Below are positions 1 through 8,415 of a stretch of 64,000 bases of DNA, piece by piece. The first letter of the stretch is position 1. The number at the start of each line of letters is the position of its first letter. The notes below the pieces were generated by a model. The model did not search any database, had not been told where the DNA came from, and saw only the letters and a list, made by a program, of their open reading frames with translations. Source of the stretch: Anas platyrhynchos (Eukaryota; Chordata; Aves; Anseriformes; Anatidae); the NCBI RefSeq assembly GCF_047663525.1, contig NC_092603.1:909501-973500 (forward strand), read 5' to 3'. A program made the translations under genes and the position numbers.

Positions 1-312
1 GGCTCGGGGTGGGGCCGGAGGCCCGGTGCGCGACGGTGACGGCCGGGGGGCGAGGCGGGCGCGATCGCGGCGGCGGCCTGGGGGCGGTGCCGGGCCCCTT
101 TGGGGTAGCTGAAATTGGGATTATTGATGAGATTGGGATCGAGATTGATACCGGGATCGGGGTGTTGGAGGCGGCCAAGCCCTCCCCTGTTTCCCAGGCT
201 GCTGCCGGTTTTCTCCCAGCTTCCTTCCGTTACCTTCTCACCGCAGCATCACCTTCCCACATGTTTTTATTGTCATTTTTCTGTCTCTTCTGACTTTCTC
301 CCTTCCTTCCAG
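1..312 (+). repeat. End of GC-rich minisatellite and intron leading into gene A exon 2
   Basis: Bases 1-100 are the end of the GC-rich minisatellite described at 31130-31945. Bases 100-180 hold the conserved box just upstream of every exon 2 copy, rich in GGGATT/GGGATC steps. A polypyrimidine stretch and an AG at 311-312 follow, forming the exon 2 acceptor. The long open frames here come from simple composition and are not treated as genes. The promoter module belonging to this copy lies left of the window; its duplicate is at 30.5-31.0 kb. Confidence 0.7.
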
Positions 313-439
313 GTCCTTCCTCCTCTGCAGCACCCCTTGTTGCCTGCCCCTGGCTGCTACTTTCCCAGCCACAAGCTGCCCTCAGAGGACCCGTGGAGAT
401 TTTGGCCCTTGGAGGCTACAGAGGGGAGGCTCCTGACAT

Positions 440-2286
440 ATGGTTGTGACGCTGCCTGTGGAGGAGGAGCACAACAACGAGGACAACGATTCTGTGATGG
501 AGAGTAAGTGCTCTGAGGCAGGTGTGCCCGTTGTGCTGCCCTTGCTGGCTGCTGATTGCCACCCACCTGCGAGGTTCTTCCTTCTACCGTGGTTGCTGTC
601 TTTGTGGAGCGGTACAGTGAAAAATTTATTTGTTTTTTTTTTGTCTTTTTTCTACCTCCCTACGCGCGTTCTCACAGCACTGCAGGCAGGTGAGCGCTTG
701 GAGCTGTGCCCACTACTCCCTTCCTTTGCTCTGCGCTGCAGTGGGTCTGTAGCTCATGGGTCTGCCTCACCTCATTTTAATTTAATTTAATTTTATTTAT
801 TTTATTTATTTATTTTATATTTTCATTTATTATTCTTTTCATCAGGATTTGGGGTGATTTCCACCACCTGCCTCAGGCTCCGATGTCACTGTTGCGGGTT
901 AAATCTGGGAGGTTTTGGGTCTCGTGGTGGTTTGAGCTGGAACCCCAAGTCTCAGCTGAAAGTTGCTGGTTTTAGGGTTACTAAAAGCATGTTAAATAGT
1001 TTTACTGAGCTGGTGTTGAGCTGAAATCTTTGTTTTTTCCCCCAAACCCATGCTGACTTTCCACCTTAATTAAACTCCCAAAATTCAGCAGAATCCTCTT
1101 GAATACTTCTTTTACACTTCGTTTGCCACCCAGCAGCTCTCGCAAAAGAGACCTAGGAGCATCAGGGCATGTGAGCAGGAGGTCGGGTGGTGGAGTAGCT
1201 CCCTGGTGTCCCAGAGGGAAGGGAGCCGTGGGAACGAAGAAAAGCTTCAAGGCCTTGGGATGGTTGGTGAAAGAGGCTTTTTGGGCGGAGTGTGTGGCTT
1301 TTTGTTGGAGTGGCCTAGAGGATCTTCCAAGGTTCCTTCCATTCCCTGACATTCCGTGGAGGTCCAAACGTCCCCCTACCACCAGCGGCACCCCCAGGGT
1401 GTGGGGAGGGCCTGGCCTCTCTCAGCCCTGCTGCCAGGGGTCTGCACGGCGCTGGGACCCCTCACTTCCCCCCTTCTTTTCGTTGCAGGTCTTCTTACCA
1501 AGTGCAAGGCTAGAAGAGTTGCGGCCTGGAAGCTATACGTGTTCGTCGCCATCAGTCTAATAGAGTTCCTGGTTTTGATTTCCATTATCGGTGTGCGCTC
1601 CCAGGTGGTTTCGGGGCTCATCCCTGCAGCCCCAGCTGCAGGTAGGGGGGAAAAAAAAAGGGGGCTCGGTGCCTGTATCCAACCCTGCTGCTGCCCCTTC
1701 TTTGCTCCTGCAAACCTCTGGATTTCTTTGTCCTTAGGGCTCTCTCAACGTGCGTATTCCTGCCCCCCTTCGTGGATCGGGTTCAAGGGGAAATGTTTCT
1801 ACTTCTCCGACGGGGAAAAGAACCAAACCTTGAGCCGGGCTGACTGCCACGCGCGCAACGCCAGCCTGGCCGTGATCCAGTCCAGGGAGGAGCTGGTGAG
1901 CCTTTTTTTTGTTTTGGGTGGGGGGCAGAGCTCTGGGGGTGTTGGTGAGCCCCCTTTTCAACCCTGCTCCCCCTCTGCTCCCAGGACTTCATGATGCGCT
2001 ATAAAGGTTCTCACGACCACTGGATCGGGCTGAGCCGCCAGAACCCGAGGCAGCGCTGGGAATGGGACGATGGCACCGAATTTGACAGCTCATTGTGAGT
2101 CCGCCCTGCCCTGCACGTGGGTTTTTGGGGTGAGGGGGCAGGAAGCATGCAGGATGCTCACCCCGCTGCCTCCCCTGCAGGTTTCCCATCGGAGGAGGCG
2201 AGGATTTTGCTTTCTTGAACAACCAAAGAGTCACCAGCGCGCGCAGCAGCGGCGAGCGGCACTGGATCTGCACCAGGCAGCCCTGA
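440..2286 (+). CDS. CLEC2D-like: CLEC2D-like C-type lectin receptor, gene A copy 1 (5 exons, 196 aa)
   Basis: Coding exons are 440-503, 1489-1641, 1738-1895, 1985-2094 and 2181-2286, all with GT/AG borders and phases 1, 1, 0, 2. The product is a type II membrane protein: acidic cytosolic tail (residues 1-21), basic juxtamembrane LLTKCKARR, a transmembrane segment ending in EFLVLISII, a short stalk, then a C-type lectin domain from CPPSWIGFKGKC to WICTRQP. WIGL, WEWDDG and the opening CxxxWIGF hairpin match the CLEC2/CD69 group. No Ca-binding EPN or QPD motif is seen, as usual for NK-type lectins. Potential N-glycosylation sites are NQT and NAS. The second exon uses a late donor (GCAG|GTAGGG) that adds 17 stalk residues compared with gene B. 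The usual GEC cysteine of the domain is absent. The start is the ATG of exon 2 (acceptor at 312); its -3 base is C, so the context is weaker than in sister genes. Confidence 0.85.
504..1488 (+). other. Gene A intron 1: decayed promoter copy, AT-rich repeat, CR1 tail
   Basis: From about 510 to 770 the intron resembles the promoter module at 5.4-5.8 kb, but the CCAAT boxes are degraded (CTGATTGC instead of CTGATTGG). A strong acceptor and donor flank a possible 12-nt exon at 678-689. Then comes AT-rich TTTAATTTAA/TTTATTTA repeat (770-840) and a segment starting GATTTGGGGTGATTTCCACC that recurs across the window. Bases about 1305-1356 match the 3' tail of CR1 LINEs. No other gene is seen. Confidence 0.6.
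1305..1356 (+). mobile_element. CR1 LINE 3'-tail remnant
   Basis: The string GGCCTAGAGGATCTTCCAAG, followed by GTTCCTTCCATTCCCTGACATTC, resembles the well-known CR1 3' end (CTAGATGAtcT...GGTCCCTTCCAACCC...ATTC). Only the tail is recognisable, as is usual for 5'-truncated CR1 copies. Equivalent remnants lie before exon 3 in every lectin gene: about 9656, 19118, 26200, 33148, 41498, 50960 and 58041. It therefore predates the array. Confidence 0.6.
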
Positions 2287-2779
2287 GGCCGGCAGACAGG
2301 GCGCCTCCAGGTCTCGTGCAGAGAATACCGCACACCTTGGTGCCCTGGTGGATATTTTGGGGAACTGACAAGACCAGGGTTCATTCCTCAAGCCTGCAGG
2401 AGGCATTTTGTCATAGCTGCTGCTCCTGGAGCTTTTTCAGGTTTTCTGTCTGCTACTATGCAGTTCCCTTGCTTCTGCAAAACGTTTTTGTCATCTCAAA
2501 CTCTTGTGCACTACATTTTTGCTTCGTCTTTATCAGTGCATAGCATTAAGGTAGGAGACGCAAGATTGTATTAGGAAAAGTATTAATGTAGCGTGTCGTG
2601 TTAACTGGCAAGAGATACTCCATTTCCTTTTTAACTCTTCAAACCCTTTTCTAAGGGCACTTGCACTTTTTTAGCAGAGGAGGAGGAGCATCTTAAATTA
2701 CAGTGTTTTGTCAAAGAGATATCAGTATTGTGCCCAGGCAGAAACTGTCACAGAATGGGAATATCTCTGACCGCGTCCT

Positions 2780-2850
2780 GGAAATGGTTTGGACTGGAAG
2801 AAGGCTTCAAGATGGTCCTGTTCCAACCTCACTGCCCTGGGCTGAAGTCC
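2780..2850 (-). mobile_element. CR1 LINE fragment inside the 3' UTR
   Basis: The stretch AAATGGTTTGGACTGGAAGA, continuing AGGCTTCAAGATGGTCCTGTTCCAACC, resembles the reverse complement of the CR1 3' end (ATGGTTTGGGTTGGAAGGGACCTTAAAGATC...TTCCAACC). So a CR1 on the minus strand supplies part of the mRNA tail. Equivalent copies lie at about 11150, 20586, 28294, 34623, 42992, 52428 and 59482, so the insertion is older than the array. Confidence 0.7.
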
Positions 2851-3165
2851 CTGAGCTGCTGCGGGGGGGGGAAATCAGCTGTAACCCATCACCCCTGCTG
2901 GTGCTGTCCTGAGAAATGTGAATAGCAGGTGTGTGGCTGTGGCAGGGAACAACTTCCCACATTTGCCATTCCTCCTGTACTCGAAGAAACTCTTCACGGG
3001 CTCCCAGGCTGGATGGAAGTAGCAGTTCAGTCAGGTCTCCGTTAATGTGAACTGGTGCCCGTGGAGAGAAACGGTGCCTTTCTCTTGCTTTTCTGCTCCT
3101 CTGTATCTTTGTATTATATCAACACTATTTTTCTACGTACTGTTTTAATATATGTGCAATTTTTT

Positions 3166-3171
3166 AATAAA
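3166..3171 (+). terminator. Poly(A) signal of gene A copy 1
   Basis: AATAAA followed within 30 bases by a T-rich and GT-rich stretch. The same site in other genes: 11536 (B), 20972 (C), 28719 (D), 35009 (A copy 2), 43378 (B copy 2), 52814 (C copy 2) and 59866 (E). Confidence 0.75.
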
Positions 3172-3190
3172 TTTTTTTTACTGTCTGGCT

Positions 3191-4904
3191 CTTTTATTGT
3201 TTCCTCTTGTGTTACCCTGAGATCCAGCACGAGGTGAGTTTTACCCCACTGCTTTCTGCTCCTCCATGAAAACTCTCTCATTATAAGACCAGAGCTCCAT
3301 CCTGTGCCACATCTCCTGAAAATATTAAGGATTTCCTAAGAAAGCCCAGGAAACTTCACTGCGGGTCACCCAAATCTTGCTTTTAGGACAGCACCTTCGA
3401 GAAACAGCAGATCATCTTTGCCAAAAATAAGAAATTCTCTGCTTTTGGATCCTGGAAGAGCTCAGCGATTCTAAATGATGCTTCAGGGTGGGGTGTAGAA
3501 GGGTTTTGCGTAGGAAGCCCTCATTCTTTGCTGACCTAAGCCAGACTTTGTGACATTTAGGTGTGTGAAGTCTGGAGAAAAGGCTAACAGCGGGAACTGG
3601 CATCTTGGTGAAGTGGTTTCTGCTATATTTCAGGTTGGTGAATTGAATTCGTTAACCAAAAGTGCATTTTTATTGCATGGAAGTGCCCTGCCTGGGACTG
3701 ATGGAGGAAAACCAATAAGTCTTAAATTTATGTGCTTAGCTAAAGGCAATGCGCCAAGTCCACCGCTGCAAAATTCTCCCAGTTTGGGTTGCAAGAGCAA
3801 GTTAAAGCTAAAGTAACTGCGTTTGAGGAAAAAAGACTTAATAACAGCAGTTGGAGCGTGCGCGTAGCAGGAGAGGCAAGCAGGCCGTAGCTCTCGGTGT
3901 GCAAAATAAGGAAAGAGAGAACAGAAAACCCCAGATTAAGGCTGGCTCTGTCTTTGAGAAGTAATTACAACGTCGGTACTCGTTACCGAACACGTCGCTC
4001 ACCGGTTCTGACAGCCCCTCATTTTGTGAAACTCTTGCAAACAGCTCAAAGGGCATCAAAAGCCCTCAAAATGCAGGATCGAGTCAAGCCAGACAAGGCT
4101 AAAAGGTCGCATTTCCCACGAGGTGTTTAGAGGAGGCTCTTCCACAGGATTTGCTTCTACATCTCCGGTCCTGGAGGTGGCACTGGTGGACTTGATTTGG
4201 AGCTGGCTGCTTGCTGGGAGGAGCCAGCTCTTGAAGCTCCCGGAGTCCGTTTCTCATGCTGTTGTTTTCCATACGGAACCAAAAATAAGAGCGCTGCTAC
4301 AAACCCTACGATCCTCACCGTCACACCTTCGCCAACCGTCTCCGAGCTGAGGTGCTCCTCAAAAAAACATCTTCCCAGGATGGAGTTAGCCATGCAAATG
4401 TCCCGTGTTTCACCTGCATACCCTAAAAGCAAAAAGATCCCCAAAGCAAAAAGATTCCCTAAGCAAAAGATTCCAGGAAATCCTTGGAAGTCCATCCTTG
4501 CACCGTTTCCACATGCTCACAAGGAACTGGAAAGCTTTTCCCAGCCGAGCAAGCTTGAAAACTGCTGATTTGACTTGCCAAAAATTGGGAAAAACTCGAA
4601 TCCCATGCCATTTGACCTTTTTTTCCCCCCATAGAAGCTGCATCTTGATGTCTCCTTAGGGTGAATCCTGTGCACGCTCAGGCATGGTTTGATTGTCAGC
4701 TTTGTGACTTCTGTGGTGCTCTGATATTTCATTTTATTGTGAAATGAGTCGTGAATGAGTCATTGCCATGTATGACCCTGCTGCCCTGAGAAATTATCAG
4801 CTGTTTGGTTGCAAGTTCAGGTAGTAACTTCAGTTCCTATTCAGCAGTTTTCAGCTGAATTCCCTTCCTGAGCTTCCTTCAAAGTTTCTGAGCTTTTGTC
4901 TCGT
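3191..4904. other. Intergenic segment downstream of gene A; no gene supported on the plus strand
   Basis: About 1.7 kb present after every plus gene except D (copies end at about 13273, 22710, 36747, 45115 and 54552). After gene E it runs into the 3' end of the minus-strand lectin gene at about 61.6 kb. It is therefore ancestral spacer between two convergent genes. A minus-strand open frame with a hydrophobic stretch (4157-4495) is noted separately. A small AAAGCAAAAAGATTCCC-type tandem repeat lies near 4425-4470. Confidence 0.6.
4157..4495 (-). other. Conserved minus-strand open frame with a hydrophobic segment, status unclear
   Basis: Up to 112 codons. The better-supported core runs from GETRDIC, through the hydrophobic VRIVGFVAALLFLVPYG, to a Ser/Pro-rich end (SSPPVPPPGPEM) and a stop. 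In the copies at 21893-22300 and 60857-61135 the core is preceded by CTCCTGCAG, a good splice acceptor. It looks like a terminal membrane-plus-tail exon, but I see no partner exons and recognise no family. The frame is kept at 12527-12865, 36000-36338, 44369-44707 and 60857-61135. In gene C's spacer (21893-22300) an 8-base loss changes the tail. It may simply be a chance frame in copied DNA. Confidence 0.25.
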
Positions 4905-5330
4905 CTGGATCTGCACCAGGCAGCCCTGAGGCCGGCAGACAGGGCGCCTCCAGGTCTCTTGCAGAAAATACCTCACACCTTGGTGCCCTGTCAGATATTT
5001 TGGGGAACTGACGAGACCAGGGTTCATTCCTCAGGCCTGCAGGAGGCATTTTGTCATAGCTGCTGCTTCTGGAGCCTTTTCAGGTTTTCTGCCTGCCACT
5101 ACACAGTTCCCTTGGTTCTGCAAAACGTTTTTGTCATCTCAAACTCTTCTGCACTACGTTTTTGCTTCGTCTTTATTAGTGCATAGCATTAAGGTAGATA
5201 GTAGAGGCAAGGTTTGATTAGGAAACATAGCAACATAGCGTGTAATGTAACTGACAACAGATACTCCATTTCCGTTTTAGCTCTTCAAACCCTTTTCTAA
5301 GGGCATTTGCACTTTTTTAGCAGAGGTGGA
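4905..5330 (+). pseudogene. Truncated copy of a lectin last exon plus 3' UTR
   Basis: From CTGGATCTGCACCAGGCAGC this matches the last eight codons and stop of the lectin genes (compare 2262 onwards) and about 400 bases of their 3' UTR. The earlier part of the exon is missing. The upstream side is the intergenic spacer and the downstream side is a promoter module. It therefore marks a duplication junction, not a gene. Confidence 0.85.
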
Positions 5331-5379
5331 GGAGGTGTACTGGGGGGGTAATACGTTTGGGTTGGGATTTAATGGAAAA

Positions 5380-5739
5380 AAAATGGGGAAAAAAAAAAAA
5401 AGTCCCAAAAATGCCTTTCACAAAATGGCGGCCGGGACCTCCCCTCAGAGCCTCCACAGAGGTGGCGGGTTTCGTTCCGGCCGCTGATTGGCTCGTGCCT
5501 CCGTTGTCCCGCCCTTGCCGGCTGCTGATTGGCTCCCGCCTCTCCCGCTTGCGAGGTTCTCCTTCCTCCCCTGGTTGCTGTCGTTGTGTTACGAGACAGG
5601 GAAAAATTCGCTTTTTTTGGCCATTTTTTTGCCTTTTTTTGTCCTTTTTTCTACCTTCTTACGCGCGTTCTCGCAGCGCTGCACGCGGGGGAGCGCTTGG
5701 AGCTGCTGTCACCGCTCCCTTCCTCTGCTCTGCGCCGCG
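5380..5739 (+). promoter_or_regulatory. CpG-rich promoter module 1 of gene B (paired inverted CCAAT, GC box, YY1-like site)
   Basis: Two CTGATTGGCT boxes (ATTGG at 5487-5491 and 5528-5532, 41 bases apart) flank a CCCGCCC GC box. CTGATTGG is the inverted CCAAT/NF-Y (Y-box) consensus. AAAATGGCGGCC at 5422-5433 fits a YY1 site. No TATA box is seen. A T-rich stretch and CGCGTTCTCGCAGCGCTGCA follow, then the leader exon. Function is inferred from motifs and from repetition of the same arrangement before every lectin gene. Confidence 0.65.
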
Positions 5740-5823
5740 ATGGAGGCAGCGGGACCAGCGGGACCTCCGCGGGGCCGGGATGGCGGCAGGGGCCGGGGTC
5801 GTGGCAGGGCCCGGCGGCACACG
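5740..5823 (+). other. Leader exon E1 (Arg/Gly-rich short frame), gene B module 1
   Basis: ATG in a GCGATGG context opens 28 codons (MEAAGPAGPPRGRDGGRGRG...) ending exactly at ACG|GTGAGT, a consensus donor. Spliced to the exon 2 acceptor at 6410, this frame would be out of register with the lectin ATG and stop inside exon 2. It is thus best read as 5' leader with an upstream ORF, not as part of the lectin. Similar exons: 14111-14176, 23550-23615, 30866-30967, 37583-37666, 45953-46018, 55392-55457. Confidence 0.45.
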
Positions 5824-5989
5824 GTGAGTTCGGGTTCGGGGGGAGCGTTGCTGGGGGGGTTCCACATTTTGTGCGGCCCTTTGAAGGGCTCTTGTAAGGA
5901 GCGGGGCTGGGAGGAGCCCCCGCTTAGCCCCGCTGCCCCTGCGTTTGTTCGGAAGTTTTTTCCCCGTATGTAAGTGGATGCCGGGCTGC

Positions 5990-6190
5990 GTCTGTGGCTG
6001 CGCCCTACAAGCTGGGGGGCAGCGTTTTGGAGTTAGGGCTGCGATTATGGTTGGTCGTTGGGATTAGGGCTGGGGTTGGGAGTGGGTTTGGGGCGGCGGG
6101 GTGGTGGCGCGGCCGCCGGGCGGTGGAGCCGGTTCCTGGTGCGGCCGCGGGGCGGTGGCGTCGGACTCCGGCGCGGCCGCGGGGCGGCGG
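5990..6190 (+). repeat. GC-rich minisatellite, one short array
   Basis: G-rich steps such as GGGATTAGGGCTGGGGTTGGG followed by GCGGCCGC-rich blocks. Same family as the longer arrays at 7650-8415 and 31130-31945. Its open frames are compositional. Confidence 0.7.
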
Positions 6191-6410
6191 CCCCCCTTTG
6201 GGGTGGCTGAAATTGGGATTAATGATGAGATTGGGATCGAGATTGATACCGGGATCGGGGTGCTGGAGGCGGCCAAGCCCTCCCCTGTTTCCCAGGCTGC
6301 TGCCGGTTTTCTCCCAGCTTCATTCCGTTACCTTCTCACCGCAGCGTCACCTCCCTACATGTTTCTGTTGTCACTTTTCTGTCTTTTCTGACTTTCTCCC
6401 TTCCTTCCAG

Positions 6411-6584
6411 GTATTTCGTCCTCTGCAACACCCCTTGTTGCCTGCCCCTGGCTGCTGCATTCCCAGCCACAAGCTGCCCTCAGAGGACATTTGGAGATTT
6501 TGGCCTGGGGAGGCTCCTGAGATATGGCTGTGGCGCTGTCTGTGGAGGAGAAGAGGAATGAGGACAAGGATTCTGTGAGGGAGA
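6411..6584 (+). other. Extra exon 2 (alternative first coding exon) of gene B, upstream module
   Basis: Acceptor at 6409-6410, ATG at 6524, 20 codons MAVALSVEEKRNEDKDSVRE plus one base, then GAGA|GTAAGT. Phase 1 matches the transmembrane exon at 9843, so transcripts from this module could make gene B with a slightly different tail (KRNEDKD instead of KHNEDND). It competes with the nearer exon 2 at 8640-8827. The duplicate is at 38253-38426. Confidence 0.6.
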
Positions 6585-6589
6585 GTAAG

Positions 6590-7190
6590 TGCTCTGAGGC
6601 AGGTGTGCCCGTTGTGCTGCCCTTGCTGGCTGCTGATTGCCACCCACCTGCGAGGTTCTTCCTCCTACCGTGGCTGCTGTCGTTATGGAGAGGGACAAGG
6701 AAAAATTGGCTTTTTTTTTGTCATTTTTGGCTTTTTTCTACTGTCCTACACGCGTTCTTGCAGCACTGCAGGCGGGTGAGCGCTTGGAGCTGCTTTCAGC
6801 GCTCCCTTCCTCTAATCTGCGCCGTGACGGGTCTGTAGCTGATGGGACTGCCTCACCTCATTTTATTTTTATTTATTTTTATGCATGTTTATTTTTTCCT
6901 CAGGGTTTGGGATGATTTCTACTGCCCGTAATTCACGGGTCTGCCTCTCCTCATTTTATTAACTATTTTATTTTTTCCACCACTTGTGGCTCGTGAGTCT
7001 CCCTCACCTCATTGTAGTAGGAGTAGTATTTCTTGAGGAATTGGGGTGATTTCCACTGCCTGTAGTTCGTGGATCTGCTAGATCTTATTTTATTTTTTAA
7101 TATTATTTTTACTTCTATTTTGATATGTATTTTACTTTTTACGTCATTTTATTTTTTCTTGTGGATTTGGGGTGATCTCCCCTCACAGCT
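6590..7190 (+). repeat. Decayed promoter copy followed by AT-rich tandem repeat
   Basis: Bases 6590-6840 resemble the promoter module with CTGATTGC in place of CTGATTGG. From 6840 to 7190 there are three or so units of a repeat that pairs a GC part (TTTGGGGTGATTTCCACTGC, then CTGTAGCTCGTGGGTCTGCC) with a TTTATTTTTA-rich part. No gene seen. Confidence 0.6.
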
Positions 7191-7440
7191 GCCTCAGAGG
7201 TGGCGGGTTTCGTTCCGGCCGCTGATTGGCTGGCTGCCTCCGTTATCCCGCCCTTGCCGGCTGCTGATTGGCTCCCGCTGCGAGGTTCTCCTTCCTCCCC
7301 TGGTTGCTGTCGTTGTGTTGCGAGACAAGGAAAAATTGGCTTTTTTTGGCCACTTTTTTCCTTTTTTTGGCCTTTTTTCTACCTTCTTACGCGCGTTTTC
7401 GCAGTGCTGCACACGGGTGAGCTGCTTTCAGCGCTCCCTT
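7190..7440 (+). promoter_or_regulatory. Promoter module 2 of gene B
   Basis: Paired inverted CCAAT boxes at 7225-7229 and 7267-7271 around a CCCGCCC box, as in module 1. The YY1-like site is missing because the module is joined directly to the AT-rich repeat. The leader exon that follows (about 7441-7508) has ATT where the others have ATG but keeps the CACACG|GTGAGT donor. This is the module nearest gene B. Confidence 0.6.
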
Positions 7441-7649
7441 CCTCTGCTCTGCGCCGCGATTAAGGCAGTGGGGCCGGGGTCGCGGCAGGGGCCGGGGGCA
7501 CACGGTGAGTTCGGGTTCAGGGGGAGCGTTGCTGGGGGGGGGGTCCACATTTTGTGTGGCCCTTTGAAGGGCTCTTGCAAGGGACGTGACGTATTGGGGG
7601 GAGGGCCCCGCTCACTCTGCTCACCCCGCCCACTTGCGCATGGAAGCTG

Positions 7650-8415
7650 AAGCCGGGAGCTGTGTCTGTGGCTGCGGCCTACAACCTGGGGGGCAGCGTT
7701 TTGGGATTGGGGCTGCGATTGAGGTTGGCATTGGGATTAGAGATGGGGTCGGGAGTGGGTTTGGGGTGGAATTAGGGCTGCGGTTGGGGTTTGGGCCGGG
7801 GCTGGGGTTGGGGCCGTGAATGGGCTCGGGCTGGGGGCTGCTCTGTCCGGACTTGTCCGCAGCACGGCCGGGGGGAAGCCGGGAGCTGCGTCTGCGCCCT
7901 ACAACCTGGGGGGCAGCGTTTTGGGATTGGCGTTGCAATTAAGGTTGGTCATTGGGATTAGGGGGTCATTGGGTCGGGAATGGGTTTGGGTTGGGATTAG
8001 GGCTGGGGCCGTGGCTGGGGTTTGGGCCGTGAATGGACTCGGGGTGGGGGCTCTGCCGGCCGGCCTCGGCCCTGGTGCGGCTGGGGGGGTTGCCGGGACC
8101 GGGCCCCGGTGCGGCCGGGGAGATGCCGGGCCTGCGGCTGGGGAGGAACCGGGAGCTGCGTCTGTGGCTGCGCCCTACAAGCTGAGGGGCAGCGTTTTGG
8201 GCTTACGGCTGTGATAAAGGTTGGTCATTGGGATTAGGGCTGGGGTCGGGAACGGGTTTGGGATGGAATTAGGGCTGCAGTTGGGGTTTGGGCCGGGGCT
8301 GGGATTTGGGCCGTGAATGGGCTCGGGGTGGGGGCTGCGCCGGCTGCCCTCGGGCCCCGGCGCGGGGCGGCGGCCGCGGGGCGGCGGCGGCGGCCGCGGG
8401 GCGGCGGCGGCCGCG
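7650..8415 (+). repeat. GC-rich higher-order minisatellite upstream of gene B
   Basis: Three units of roughly 230-290 bases, each opening GCTGCGTCTGTGGCTGCGCC and running through TACAACCTGGGGGGCAGCGT, GGGATTAGGGCTGGGG and TTTGGGCCGGGGCTGGGG. It ends in GCGGCGGCGGCCGCGGGG. The G-run density suggests quadruplex potential. It contains occasional TTAGGG but no true telomere array. Confidence 0.75.

Larger units (their letters stand above)
2287..3190 (+). other. Gene A 3' UTR
   Basis: About 880 bases from the TGA to the poly(A) signal. It has no open frame of note. A CR1-derived stretch sits at about 2780-2850. The first ~420 bases of this UTR, together with the last eight codons of the gene, recur as a separate fragment at 4905-5330. 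Confidence 0.7.

Noticed and set aside
115-507. Long open frame (130 codons) across the exon 2 leader, with relatives at every module
   Set aside because: It runs through an intron, a polypyrimidine tract and a splice acceptor, and lies out of frame with the lectin start. It follows from low-complexity composition and repeats with the module.
1099-1560. Frame of 153 codons overlapping the transmembrane exon of gene A
   Set aside because: It reads through the acceptor and follows another frame over the exon; the lectin frame there is supported by splice sites and family match.
2070-2543. Frame of 157 codons over the last exons and 3' UTR, repeated in all genes
   Set aside because: It is offset from the C-type lectin frame and crosses an intron. 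It is a shadow of exons 4-5.
7650-8415. TTAGGG-like steps suggesting a telomere or subtelomere array
   Set aside because: TTAGGG occurs only inside longer GGGATTAGGGCTGGGG units and never as a pure hexamer tandem.
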